Assembly: GCA_034440635.1 (NCBI GenBank)
Contig: JAOTON010001271.1
Coordinates: forward strand, 1 to 64,000
Direction: 5' to 3'
Origin: Lepas anatifera
Taxonomy: Eukaryota > Arthropoda > Thecostraca > Lepadidae
DNA length: 64,000 bases
Shown: positions 27,275 to 39,700 of the stretch, one piece after another
Layout: every line of letters begins with the position of its first letter
Numbering within the stretch: position 1 is the first letter of the stretch
Program-made: the position numbers and the translations under genes
The notes under the pieces: model-generated
What the model saw: only the letters and a program-made list of their open reading frames with translations
What the model was told of the DNA's origin: nothing
The model's database searches: none

Positions 27275-27520
27275 GTAGGTACCGTAAATACTGAAGGCCA
27301 GCTGGCAACTGACTGGTGAGGGTGTGACCTGAGGTAGACGGTCGTCGTTATGCCTTGTGGGACTTTCAAATTTGGTTCATTGATTAACACTTCATCGTGG
27401 GAGTTGCTCGTTTGGGTGGTGGGGTCGGGGTCTCCGTAAAAGTCCCGTGATGACTCTAGTGAGACACCTACTCCTAAAACTGAACTAGAAACAACTTGGA
27501 CAATATTTATAAAAATAAAA
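27275..27520 (+). mobile_element. SINE body, 5' truncated
   Basis: Matches the body of the SINE at 61,197 from GGCTGGCAACTGACTGG onward, including the GGGTGGTGGGGTCGGGG block and the CAACTTGGACAA end with a TATAAAAATA tail. The tRNA-like head is missing. It is more diverged than the copy at 50,507. It is inserted within the element at 27,117-29,625. Confidence 0.82.
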
Positions 27521-28275
27521 TTGCAGCCATTAAAAGTGATAGAAAGGGATCCATTGTTTCGAGGGAGACGAGGGCAAATGAACTTATTAATAAATGACCT
27601 TTCAGCCTTAAACGAAAGTTTACAAAGATGTTGCGAGTTTATCCATAATTGAAACAAATATAAGTTATCCTATGAGCACCACTAACTCACACAATTACAT
27701 CGTCCCCGAGATGGAAGAGTAGTATCGATACAAGGTGACCCAGTGCAGCACAGCATACGTTTGAGAGGATTCATGCAATGTAAACAAACGTGTCTGAAAG
27801 AATTTCATTCCCAAAAGTAATTTGAATCTGCTCATATATGCGAAAAAGTGTCCTGAAATTGTAACGCATTCGACTTGGTCCTTGAACAGATTGCCTCATG
27901 ATATTTTTACAAGGTGATCATTTCATAGCTGACACGGAACCCAGAATCCCAGATGAATAATTACACTGTGCACTGGGAGTGATGCCGCTAAACAGCCAGT
28001 TTTAATCACTACCGAATATGTTCACACAATCGTTTGGTCGTGTCATCTTTGAGGTTCCTCGAGGTCACAGTATTTTTACAGGAACAAAGTGGAAACCTAA
28101 ATTTTGTGGCATAATAGGTGACAGAGGAGAGCCGTTGAAAGAAATGTTCAGCGCCATTGGAACACTCTTGTTGAGCCCAAACGGATTATGTATCTTATAA
28201 TATTGCCTAGTCAAATGCCAAAATTAACCTGCTTTGACCTAGAACCAGGCTTAGGTCTGTATGGTAAAAAGAATA

Positions 28276-29164
28276 TTAACACGCGCATTGACGGGGGCGG
28301 GTACCCGCCCCCTCGGGTTTTTCGGAGATAGTAGAAAAACGGCGGCGCGTAGCGCCGCCGTACTTGGTATACCTTTTCTCATCATTTTTACAACTTCTGT
28401 AAAAATGTTAAGAATAGGTCATTTCAGGTCAGGTCACCAGCACAGGTCAAGTGACCCGACCTAAAAAATTTAAGATAGCATAAGTCGGAGCAGGGTGAAC
28501 TTATCCGATTGAAACTCATATCACACAATGGCCCCACCGAGTTCTCTAACATATGTTCCGGTATTTTTGATATCGATGACCTAAGGTCAGGTACGAGGCC
28601 TGACCTCTCCATTGGAAATACATGGGAAAAATGTTTTTTACGGAATAACTCAGTAACGGATGGTGATAGAGCATTTATTTTAGCTGCATTAGACTCGCCT
28701 GGGCTTTGTGGTTCTAATGATATGCATTTTATATAATTTGACCTGACCTGACCTCAGGTCAGGTCAAATCCTTGATTTGACCTAGCAAGGTCAAATTATA
28801 TATCATTCGATTCGGCTTGCTAAGAGGATTCATACAGTTCAAGTCGTTTTGCTCTATCTTTAATTGTTCAGATGTAATGCCCGAAAAACTGAATTTTACA
28901 TGTTATCCCTATGATGTTCAGATGTAATGCCCGAAAAACTGAATTTTACATGTTATCCCTATGACGGGCATGTTTTGACCTCTCGTGACCTTAAATGTGA
29001 CCTGACAAAAAATGGTTCAGATGTTTTCGATGGAGAAGTGGATGGGCATCCAAACGCCGTTTACCGTTTTTCGCTACCTACCGTGGTTCTCGAGATCTTA
29101 GGGGGCGGGTACCCGCCCCCGTCAATGCGAAGGTGGCTCAGACCCCCGTCACTGCGCGTGTTAA
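28276..29164. mobile_element. AGGTCA-rich TTAA element (CACGCGCATTGAC ends), copy 2
   Basis: TTAA at both borders. Left end CACGCGCATTGACGGGGG; right end, other strand, CACGCGCAGTGACGGGGG followed by GAGCCACCTTCGC and a second CATTGACGGGGG. It is in opposite orientation to the copy at 21,044-21,899. The left side has a GC palindrome (GGCGGCGC...GCGCCGCC) after an A run. A perfect 50-bp tandem duplication lies at 28,865-28,964. Nested within the larger element. Confidence 0.87.
28865..28964. repeat. Perfect 50-bp tandem duplication
   Basis: Units 28,865-28,914 and 28,915-28,964 are identical, each starting TGTTCAGATGTAATGC and ending CCCTATGA. The sister element at 21,044-21,899 has this region once, so the duplication arose in this copy. 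Confidence 0.95.
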
Positions 29165-29625
29165 TTAAACTGCAGTGGCAAGCCAGACACGACAACGTAA
29201 AAACAAAACCTCCATCGCAATTCTCGACAATTCTCAATTTTCTCAAGTTATCAAAATTTACCAATTGCCCCATGCAATTCTAATGGAAAGACCATGACCT
29301 TGACCCTGCTCCCGGTTATCGACATAGAAATCCTGCTACGAAAAATTTATCTTGCTGGGCGACCTTACTATGTAATGTGAATCAAACCACGATAGGCTAA
29401 ATTTGATATTATTGATGCACTTCCCAAAGTTTTTTCGAGGTTAGGTCTCTTGACCTGGTTTGGCGGTTTGACCTGGTATGACCCAGTTCTAAAATTTTTC
29501 CAGAAGTTGTAATATGTTGTGTTAGAGATAGATGGTGTACGGTGGCGCTGCGCTAAGGTGTTTTTTTACTACCTGTAGAGACCTGGGGAGGCCGGTTGCC
29601 CACCCCTCGGGTGGGCGCGTGTTAT

Positions 29626-30236
29626 TGTCATAAATTCTGACACTTGCACGATGAAAATTTCGTAAAGACAAAGCAATATGATTGCCAGCAACCGATTACA
29701 AAAACAATCACTATGTTTGCGGCGTTAAACATAAGGCTCTACTACGCAGTGGTCAAAAACTGTCTACATACCTACCTTAGGTGCTAAATATTTGGAACTT
29801 ATAGCAAGAACGCATTTTTTATTTTTCCTATCGAAAGATATTTTATTAATCAAAATTTTTGAGGTGTCTAAAATGGCAATTTCAACTGGGAAAAGGTCAA
29901 GCTAGGTCAAAAAGAAAAGGTCAAACAAATTAAAAGTCAAAAATTTTCAAATTTTGAAATTTTCTTTTTCAAAATAAAGTATAGTTCAAGACGAGTTCAA
30001 TGATATACAAAACTTGTTAATCAGGCTATGCGTTTTTGAGTTATGAAGCATCAAAAATGAGTCTACAGGGTGACCTCCCGAAAATGCCTCGGGCTATAAC
30101 TCGGTCACCGTTGATCAGAGGGGGCTAAGATTCTCACAGGCGTGTTTCTGGCCCAAAACTACCCCGGAGACAAAGTTTCAGATTTTTTCTAGATATGGTG
30201 GTGTCAAGCCTTGGTCGATCTGTCCTGGAATGCCCC
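29626..30236 (-). repeat. Right arm of the ~0.6 kb palindrome
   Basis: Inverted copy of 26,497-27,116. The two arms meet, if the central element is removed, at a TTAA flanked by TGTGACAA on one side and TTGTCATA on the other. Confidence 0.88.
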
Positions 30237-30831
30237 ACCTTGCGGTAAGGAAAGACTCAGTGGCCGGCACAATGGTCCATTATTGCGTCTGATAGGACCT
30301 ATAAGGCATATACATCCCATACCGAGGTATTGCATTGCACCATTGCACAGAGAGAAAATCAAAATGGTACATGGGTTAAAGACACAAAGAAAAAAACGTA
30401 AGGTGTACGCGCGAAGGCTTCTTGGAAATATCACTTAACGGTATTTTCCAGTAAAGAAGCGCCACAGATGAAATTGAACCACCTGGAATCGCCTTTGTCT
30501 ACGTCAGTGAGAGGAATTTTTCTGTTCTGTCTAAGCTCCCAGTTTCATCATATCGTGGCAACATGCGTAGATGAACACCAGATGAAACGTTGCTCGTAGC
30601 ACCCTACGGCAAACATGCAGCAGGCATGCCTCAGGTTCGGGTGTCCAGGATTCTCTGACTATTGACGCTTTCCACTCACTTGCGACCCGCACTGAGTGCG
30701 TCAAAGTATGTGAGGAAGGCGGTACAACACCCTGACTTAGCCAAATTGTACGGGGCGCTATATAAACTTCACAGGTTCGTGCACCCAAAAGCCCGAATAG
30801 CTGACTAACAGATGCACCCACAGAACATCCC
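30237..30831. other. Spacer, one short repeat fragment
   Basis: No gene. The segment at about 30,751-30,810 (GGGGCGCTATATAAAC, then CAGGTTCGTGCACCC) resembles 34,641-34,703 and the inverted insertion at 63,274-63,497, so it is probably a fragment of the same dispersed repeat. Confidence 0.45.
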
Positions 30832-31491
30832 CCAAAGGTAATGTGGCACCTCCAAAATGGGATTTGAACTAAGATAGTCACGTGGTACAGCACATGTTGC
30901 CACTTAAACCACCTGATTCAGATTCAGTTTGTTCCAGAACTCAGCGTTCACGGACAAAAAATGGTACAAATTCAACCCCATCGACCCCCGCTTCTCCAGA
31001 TGTTTACATGGTATGATGTGGCATTGGGAAAGTACGACATCATAAGTATGACATCCTACTAAAGTCCAGCTGCGCGTTTTTCTTATTTGGACCTCTTTAA
31101 AACCTGCATACTAAACATGACTTTGGCACTGGTGATTACAAATGCGTATGAACTGCCTTTTCTACTAATTTCAACTGTGAAAAATGCCACTATATCGAGA
31201 AAATAGGAGAAATTTATCAGTGCCCCTTTGGGTCCCAACACCCGTCTCTTTTAGCTAAAAGCGCTTCATTTGTACTCGTATGAATGGACTGGTTTCTCGT
31301 GGTACGGAACGTTACTAAATCGCACGCCGATTTGGACACTGTATTACCGCTAAAAGAGGCAAATTACTTAAAACGGAATATCAGGCTTATTGACGATTTT
31401 TTTAGCAAAAAAAGGCCAAAATCAGTCATTTGAATACATATTTCCCCTGAAATAACTCTGGAATTGCAACGCGGTACCACATTCCTTGTAA
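30832..31491 (-). mobile_element. AGGGAATGTGGCACC MITE family, diverged copy 5
   Basis: Left end AAAGGTAATGTGGCACCTCC and right end GGTACCACATTCCTTGTAA match the family ends, but the TTAA borders have decayed and TGACGTCA is missing. At about 660 bp it is longer than the intact copies. Non-coding. Confidence 0.65.
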
Positions 31492-31927
31492 GCTATAGGT
31501 TGTTTATTTACTTCATGCCGTCTTCCCAGAGGAACGTTCGCAAAGCGCTGCGCCGTTGCAGCGTAGGACGGCAGGTCTTGTTTGTACTGCAGAGAACTTC
31601 TGTCGCCGGTGGGCAAAAAAAACAGCACGCAGCAAGGATACTTGGCAACACAAATAGTTCAGGAGAGCAGGAAACGTGTTTTCCAGTTTTTGTTCACCCT
31701 TGTTGATTTTATATACCCAATGATTTTTCAGTCAAATGTGTTGACTATGCATTTAAGAGATTTCAAAACAAAACAAAAAATCGGAAAAAATGATACGTAC
31801 TGACTTTTGCCTTCCCACGGTAGACTTGATCAGACACACAGCTGTAGAATGGCTACGACATAACAAAGAAACAGAACATGCAATCCCACCGAAATACGAT
31901 AAATACCCTACCTATGACCCCTCTCAG
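31492..31927. other. Spacer, nothing recognised
   Basis: AT-rich sequence between a MITE and a LINE fragment, without a recognisable gene. Confidence 0.35.
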
Positions 31928-32257
31928 CTTTCTAAAAAGAAACCTGGAAGTTAGTGTCCAGAACACAAGGAAATCGCATATAAGGCGCGTGTTCGTCCGA
32001 TTTTGGAATATGTGAGCTCGTTGAAACTTATCTCCGACAAACGGCGAACATTATTAGGGTTGACAATACTATACAAGATAGCTCATGGCAAAGTCGACGC
32101 GTACGGCAAGATAAATAAGTCGATACCCCTCCCGCAACGCTTACGAAGGTGGCGAACTCGCCAACTCATCGCACCCAGATGCGGGACGGACTATCATCTC
32201 AATCAACTTCTTGCAATAGCAAAATCACAGATTAAAGCGTTCTGTCAGACGAAATAG
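31928..32257 (+). pseudogene. Non-LTR retrotransposon fragment, C-terminal end of the reverse transcriptase region
   Basis: The peptide order SFLKRNL, then in another frame CPEHKEIAYKARVRPILEYVSS, then DKRRTLLGLTILYKIAHGKVD, is the usual layout at the C-terminal end of CR1/Jockey-like LINE reverse transcriptases (typically FLRRNL, KE-AYK-LVRP-LEYAS, RR---L-FLYKI-HG). At least one frame break lies near 31,957. Upstream reverse transcriptase and endonuclease parts are absent, so it is a dead 3' fragment. Assigning a precise clade is not possible from this piece. Confidence 0.65.
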
Positions 32258-33077
32258 TTGAAATAGCCTCCCTTCATTTCCAAGAACATTGTCTACAGTT
32301 CAAACGTTCTTCGTCGCCCCAAACACCGCTTTTCGAAAACACACTGTTTAAGGTTTCATGAATTTTCGAAACTCGGGACTGAACATATAATCTGTTTGCT
32401 GATTATCATTAATTATCAGCAGATGTAGATGAAACAAGCAAGGTGAGTGGATGATGATACATATGCCTTGATAACGATGAGAACCAACCTCGTTAGAATG
32501 ACTTCCTTGGTCCCTCTCCAGTCGGCAGTCAACTTACATCATGCTGTCGGAAGCCGTTGCTGATGTGACTTCTGCCAGGGCTGAGGAACAGTCACAAAAT
32601 CAGTACACACAGAACAGCATTTGCATGTCTGCCACAGCATCCCGGACTATCATACATCACTACATGCATAATGCGTCCACATCGAGATCTGCATTTTACG
32701 ATTACACTCCAGCATGGGAAACGTAGCCTTTGCCGAGCAATCAGGCGTCAGCAAATGTATCATTACATGATACCAATTCCTTTATGAACAAATCATTTAC
32801 AATTTTAGGGCACAGCACCGCAAACACATGTTCGGATACAAGAGTAAAAATCTATTCAGGATTCGGGTAGGACCCAGGACCGTTGACGGCCGGGATGAGG
32901 TTGCCGACCGCCTCTGCCCCAGAGGGTCGGTCCGAGCGTGGCTTGACGTAAGCCACAACTCGGCGGCTCTCTGAGCCGTGTCGCGTCTGCAATCCAATTA
33001 CACCGAGCCGCTTTACGTGCCTCCCGCCTGTCATATCCAGTCTTTTTTTTGTGTATGCCACCATGGCTTTTTTGTAT
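32258..33077. other. Intergenic stretch downstream of RBM26/27
   Basis: A GC-rich block at about 32,860-33,030 has overlapping open frames on the minus strand, none of which I recognise. Otherwise empty. Confidence 0.35.
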
Positions 33078-33083
33078 TTTATT
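33078..33083 (-). terminator. Candidate poly(A) signal of the RBM26/27 transcript
   Basis: AATAAA on the minus strand, about 540 bp after the stop codon at 33,621. It would give a short 3' UTR. Other signals further downstream cannot be excluded. Confidence 0.45.
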
Positions 33084-33620
33084 GGGCGGACTGCGTGATT
33101 TTTTTCTCTCGAGTAATGAGGAGAGTTGACCCACTCCTCTGCAGTCGCCGGCGGGAGGCACTGTGTTTTTCAGCACAACAAATGTACAACAACGGGATGA
33201 ACCACACATAGTGTCCTCTGGCTCCCATAACCCAGGGGCCAGTGCTAACTCTGCCTTTAAGATAAGTAGTTACAACGAAAGCCGGTCACACTGCAACAGC
33301 ACACTGCGTATCATCTCCTTGTGTTCACAGCTCGTCCAAGAGACAAATCCGCCTAAACCTAGAAACCAAACTCTACCTCCAATCGGCTCAGCCAACTCCG
33401 ACCCATCAACCAATCTCAAATAACACTACAGGTAAGCCTATAACCGGCATGTCGGGATAAAATACTCGTGCGTGAGTCACCCACGCCACCGATACAGCCC
33501 GCAAACTATCAGACAAGGTCATCAAAGCCCATCAGTGCATTCTGGGTGTAGACACAGGCGATACATGGTTCAGAGGTGGGCCGCAGGGGCTGCCGGCGGC
33601 GGCGGGGCCGGCGTCGCCCA

Positions 33621-33761
33621 CTACCGCCTCCAGGAGCGCTCCTCGGCGTCCTCCTCCTCCTCCTCTTCGTCGTCGCCGGCCAGCAGGTGTTCGTCCAGCT
33701 GCTGCATCAGCTCGGGCCCGTCGCCGTCCGCCAGCAGCAGCTCACACTCGCCCTCCTCCGC
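33621..33761 (-). CDS. RBM26/27: RBM26/27 exon 15 (C-terminus)
   Basis: Acceptor CCCCGGCAG, then AEEGECELLLADG and an Asp/Glu-rich tail, ending EERSWRR and a TAG stop. The terminal SWRR is a hallmark of RBM26/27 proteins. Phase 0 entry, 141 bp including the stop. Confidence 0.93.
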   Translation of the reverse strand, partial: AEEGECELLLADGDGPELMQQLDEHLLAGDDEEEEEEDAEERSWRR

Positions 33762-36700
33762 CTGCCGGGGCCGGGACATGGGGTCAGAGCGGCAGGTCAC
33801 CACACGGGTTCACAAACCTCACTCCAGCCATCCTCACTCTGCCGAGTAGCCCGTCAGGAGAGTACGCAGGTCCACATATCACGCACTAGTCACTCTACCT
33901 GCCACGCAAGACGTCAGGTCACAGTTCACGGGACAAAAAGTCAGCACACCACCGCCTCCTTACTGCCCAGCACACGTCAGTTGGGCACACAGGTCCGGAG
34001 TTCAATACACCATTCTTCTGGTCCTCCAGGGTCGACACAGCCAGCCACGGGGGCTACATGTCAACATACCACCTCTAATCAACACCCCTCCCGAACGATG
34101 GAGCAGACTGATCGGGTACATCGCAAACGTACCATTTATTGCTTCAACGTGTCTTTGTAAACGTGATTTGTGTTTCATAGGACAAACAACGGCGACCACG
34201 TCACTTAATAATCCCTTCAGGTAATCCCCTTTCCATCGCTGTCATTGGCTAATTCAAGGGCAAATGGAGGGGAGAGGACAGCTAGATCTCTCTAAAACTT
34301 GGGCGTTCTCTGAAATGCCCACCGGATCCCCCTGAAACGCCCTCATGGCTCCCCTATAACGGCGCCCAGCCGATACGATTTGGCACTCCTTCCTCATATC
34401 CGTAATAGGTCACGCCACCCAAAAAGTGACGCATTCCAGGGCCAACGGCGCTCTCTGTCCAAGTCCAATATTCTCCCTCTCCTGACGTTGAAAATACCAG
34501 ATCCGACTATGGTCACTTCTCGTCCGTATCTCTCCAAATCCGAACTAAATTTTGCAATGGCACTTTTCGCAAAAAGTATGCATGGGTGCATACGAGGCAA
34601 AATATTTGTATCACATTTTTGTTCCTGTTTGTTCTCTATACAGCTCTATGGACGCTATAGGTCCTCAGGTTCGTGCGCCCGAAAGCCCAAATAGCCAACA
34701 AACCGCGTATATTCCGGTCATTGCAATGGAAATTGAAACAATGTATCGTTTCAAGCTTTTGACCGAAAGCACGCCAACTGCCACTTCAAAATAAGTATTG
34801 AATAGGGTGACAGTGCGCCGCGCCTTGAGGCAAAGCAAAATACCGACTGATGAGATTATATGGCATCACCAATTCACCCCAGTGCACTTGGGTGGGAGGG
34901 TATTATGGGGAAAGGAAAGACTTTGCAGAATACCTAACCGGGATTGGAGCCCAGACCAGCAGTGAGGGGGTGGAGAGTCAGTGGGGGTCTAGGGGGTGGA
35001 AGGAGTCAGTGAGGGGGTCTAGGGGGTCGAAGGAGTCAGTGAGGGTGTCATTCCCCGACGCTACTGCATCCAAGAATGAGCTGACACAAGACGCAGTTTA
35101 TTTTCCAATATACTCCCTACTAAACCGTGCAAAGGTATTCACTCATTCGCTAAAGGAATTGTGCACAGATGGCTGATTCGCAGCCCTCATGCTGCCGCAC
35201 AACGCGCATCAGTTGGTCATCCACACCCACTTGGAGCGTCTGAGCACCATTTTGTTGAGCTTGGCCGGTGAACCGTCCCGAACTTCCCAATGAATATCTA
35301 AGAGGGCAGCGCCATCGCGATTGGATAACCATCAGTCGCAGAAACCACACAGGCTGGCGTTGTATCCCAGCTGAATCCTACCGTCGTGAGCAGGAACACC
35401 GTCCTAGCTGAAAACTGAGGCCGACGCCACCGGCCGATTTTTTGTGGTGATTCTTGTTAGAAGTCCTGCTTCTGAACCACTTTGACAGTGATTTTATTCT
35501 TTGATGGATCGTAGACATTGCCTTTTTAATGTTTTTCTAGCTACCTGACTAAAGGCGGAGGGTATGTTATGTAAGTTATCGGTTTGCATATTTATGCCAG
35601 ATTATTTGGCTATATACTCCCGTACTTCGTTGCGTCCATAATAAACTCTAATACATCCAAAGCATATGTGTGAGTCAGAATTTGATATTTGGTGCTTACG
35701 CAACTCAGATTCAGACACATTTTTTGCAACTTCAATCTAAATTACTGAACATGACTCGACAAAAACTGCGGATACTAAGTGAGCAACCAGTCCTACATGT
35801 CTACACAAATCTAAGACATTTATATTTGGTCCAAAAAAATATTCTGGGACTTTAAACTAGGTTAAACACTTTATGTTTCAATCATGATAAAACCGAGCCG
35901 ACGTTCAGGACAGCGTTGCTGCCTGAAACCAGTTTTCGGGTAGTTGGTGAGGGGAATGGACGCCGAATTCGTTTTAGCAGTGGTTCGGATCTCATGCAGT
36001 TGGGCGGAGGCGAGTCGTTTGCTCTGCCGCACCTCGGCGGGATTCGGCTCACAGATAGGTCAGTGGTTTCAGGAACACGATTGCAACGGGGGATAGCGGT
36101 GTAATGTTGAATGTTGTATGTTGTCATTCGCCAACCTTTCTCCTAATTCTGCCTGTCCTGAATGTCGCGTTGTCACCGCTCTGACTACGACGTCTTCGAC
36201 TACTCAGCTAGTCAGTGCTCCTGCCGTGGGGCTAACGTGTTTCTCGAGAAATTCTCCACTCCGTATTTTTGATGCATTCAAATCCACCACTTCATGCATC
36301 ATTTTATTATGCCAGTGTATTCCAGACGCTCTTGCTTCCAACACGGAGAGCGCCGATATAAATCTCATTGGCGTCTGAGGCAAGGTGACCCGACCCGGGA
36401 GATATGATCAAACAGCACTCATGGACGCCCGATGCGGGGTCTCGGCGCGGCACAGCGTCATCGGATTGGAGATCGTGATCAAGCACACGTACCACTAAGG
36501 TGAATCAATTTCCGGACACCCAATGCCTTATGCCTGCCCCCACACGTTCCAATACCACGTGTCAATCGGTGTCGTTTGGGTTTTGGACGCGCTGACGGCC
36601 GAAGTCGCATCACGACACCCACCCTCAGGCTACTGGAAATAGTACTAATGGCCTGTTGAATCGTGCTAAGGGCCTCCGCCCGGGATCAAACTTCGCGATC

Positions 36701-39700
36701 GGAGCTTTGAAACTAGTATGGTTAAACACATGCCTCTGCACCCCTGGGGAAGCAGGGCAAATAGGTAAGTTGCGTCAGCTTTAGCTGGATTGTTGATTGA
36801 TTATGTTCAAATTTGTTTGAATTATAAGTCCAGTCAGGTTGCACAAAATAAGACCACCCTAGGCCAGTGCACGCCCCTATTTGTTAGACGAAGTCGGGAT
36901 AAGGAGCTTCTACGGCGTTGCGCGGGATCCAACGCCCACGTATCTGCATGGCCCCGCTCGTCTTGCTTATTCTGCTCAAAGAACAGCCCCCTGCAATCGA
37001 ATCTGTACACAATAGGCTCGGCCCTTTCTGTTCTACTACCAGCGAATAATTGCTGCCTTAGTCGAGATTCAACAAACCAGTGTGTGCATTTTGCTCCCAG
37101 CTATTCGATAGCGTACACATCCATACTTAGCAGGCTCATATCTTAGAAACCATTAGCAAAAAAAAACGTATTTGCCACAGATCATCCATAGCAAAAGTTT
37201 TCTGCAAATAATGTCCCAAATGAGTTTGGCAATCAGCTCTGGGTCAGCAATGTTACGGTAAAGACAAAACACGCATGCTATGTTTCTAATCATGACCGAT
37301 GGGACGATAGCTTGCCGGTAATTGACCGAAAATTGTCAAGCCTAGTGAGTGAAGACTCAATTGCAGGTAGCTGTAACTTCATGGACAACCGGGAACCCGA
37401 ACGGCATCAAGGGCAGCTGGCAATCTTTTCATGGGCTCGATAGAATTTTGAGCATTTTCGCATCGTGAAAATATCTTTCCCGGGCTGGCGCACCACGGAG
37501 GAGAAGCGCGCGTCGGCAGCATTAGGTCACACGAGAAAACAACCCTACATTTCTTGGGACACAACGGCCTGCGACGCTTACAATTCGTACAGCGTTCTGC
37601 GTCATAACACATAATAACCTTCCGCGCAGGCCCGATTTACAAACATAAGTCCAGGAGACAGTCCAACAAAACCTGCGTATAACACCTGCGATTAGACCGT
37701 TTGACAGCACTCCGTGCCTGCTGACCTTGGGCGGGGCCTGGGCGGCGCCGGGCGGCGGCGGCGGCTGCATCTGCGGCGGAGTCGGCGGCGGCTGCGCCGA
37801 GACGTGCCAGTTGGCGGTCAACAGCCGGTCGTTGAAGTGGCGGCCCTTGGACAGCGCCGTCTCCGCCTCCTGGCGCGTGCGGAACGTCACCACCACCGCC
37901 GGCGTCACCTCGTCGTCCACGTGCTCGCAGATCTCGCCAAATTGCTGCAGGGCCGACACAGGCGTCAGAGCGGCCGCGTCGCCGACGTCAGTGCAAATTG
38001 AAGTCGATCCGAATTGAAACGAACGAGGATACATTCAAACTGGGTTTGGTCAGATTGTAACAGTTGTTCAGTCAGTCAGTGTTGCACTGGTTGATTGACT
38101 AGCAGATTTATTTCCACAGTCGTCCACGATAACCTGCATTGATAAATGTACTATCAGTGTATGCTGGAGGTAATTTTCAATTGACCACACAGGGTGCAGC
38201 CGAAGCCGTTTCTTAAAGAGTTCTCGCTTTTAGATTGAGGCATATTTTAGAAGCTCAAACGCAGGGTATTTCGGGCTTCAAGTTATTTTTTAATATGGTT
38301 TTCCTTGTTTCATTTCCTTAACTATACTTTGGCTCTTTAACATGGGAAGTAAACAAGCGAAAGCGAAAGCGACAAGCCATAGAAACATGGTGTGAAGCCA
38401 TACCCAGACATTCATAATAATATCGTCATTTCAACACAAAGTAAACATCACACCCAGCCCCGAAACGACGTAACAAATTGTCTATCTAGCAGGATGATCG
38501 TTAGAGTTGCAGGACCCCAGCCGCCGACTGCCAGTACTCACGGCCAGGTGGATGAGCAGGGCGGCCTTCTCGTCCAGCTCGAAGCCGGAGATGGTGAGTT
38601 TGGTGGGCCGGCGGTCCACGGTGGTCGGCCGGGAGGAGGGTACGTAGCTGAGACTGCCGCGGCCGCGACCCCGGCTGTCGGCACCAGGCGCCAACGTCAG
38701 ACCACCGCGGCGGCCGACTCACCTCTCACCACACACTGTTTCCTGGTCATTTACAACAAAAAATGCCTATTGCTTATGTTATCTGAAAGAATGGCAAGCA
38801 CTTCATTTTGCCGCTGGGAGCAATATTGTACTGAACATTCGGTAGCAGAATATATGACCCAATTGGGAGATCTCTGGTTTTAGCTGTTCATTCAATCACG
38901 AGCAGCGAGCGACGATAACAAGGTCCCGACTGCGGAGACACTCGGTAACCCAAGGACACATACAGCTTCATCAGAGCCCATTCCTCCGTCACGAGCGCTA
39001 GTGTGGCTGGACGCAGCCCAGACAGCCGACAGAGGGCGCAGGGACGTACCCGGCGCGGGCGGCGCCGCGGCCCCGGCCTCGGCCGCGCCGTGCGCTCAGC
39101 TGTTGGCGCAGCTCGGCCACGTGGCGCTGCAGCTGCGTGGTGTCCACTCCCGCCTGCTGCTTCTGGTACAGGTCCATCTCGGCATCCAGCACCTCCTTCT
39201 CAGCCTGCGGCAGCCAGAGAGCCAGCCTCAGCGGACGCTGGACGCGCTGAGTACGCACCAACCGACACTCTCTGTCATCAGACTTTGGGAGGCACTGACT
39301 GCTCATTCAGAAGGAAAATGTTTAGCAGGATTTTTCATTATCATTTTCATATGATTTTACTGAACTATTGGCGTGGTTATTGTTTAACTGAACTTAACCT
39401 CCATGATTTGATTTCATGATCTCCCATTTAAGGTGTCTTTCTAACACAGAACAGTTTTAAACTTAGCTTGAAGTCATAAAATAATATACAATCTACCACA
39501 GAGAATCGCGCAAAATATCGCAACATGATTATAAAGAACTTATCGTAAAATGGAAAACCTTTAACAGTGTCGAAGTGAATAATTTCAAACCCAATTTACG
39601 TACACCCGGTCTCCCTGTAGCCACCACTTCTGATATGCCGAAATTCAAACCAGAGCAGAATTCGACAGGTAAAACTACCATTCCCAGGTATCCCAGCACA

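Larger units (their letters stand above)
27117..29625. mobile_element. TTAA element inserted at the centre of the palindrome
   Basis: Left border TTAA then CACGCGCCCACCC; right border, on the other strand, CACGCGCCCACCC next to a diverged TTAA (TTAT). The inverted ends extend inward about 140 bp, including the shared GCGCTGCGCTAAGG-type block. The element carries a SINE (27,275-27,520) and a second TTAA element (28,276-29,164). The remaining unique interior (27,521-28,275) encodes nothing I recognise. Confidence 0.75.

Noticed and set aside
33472..34160. Plus-strand frames rich in Ser, His and Gln
   Set aside because: Antisense to RBM26/27 exon 15 and adjoining intron; the Ser run mirrors the Glu run of the acidic tail.
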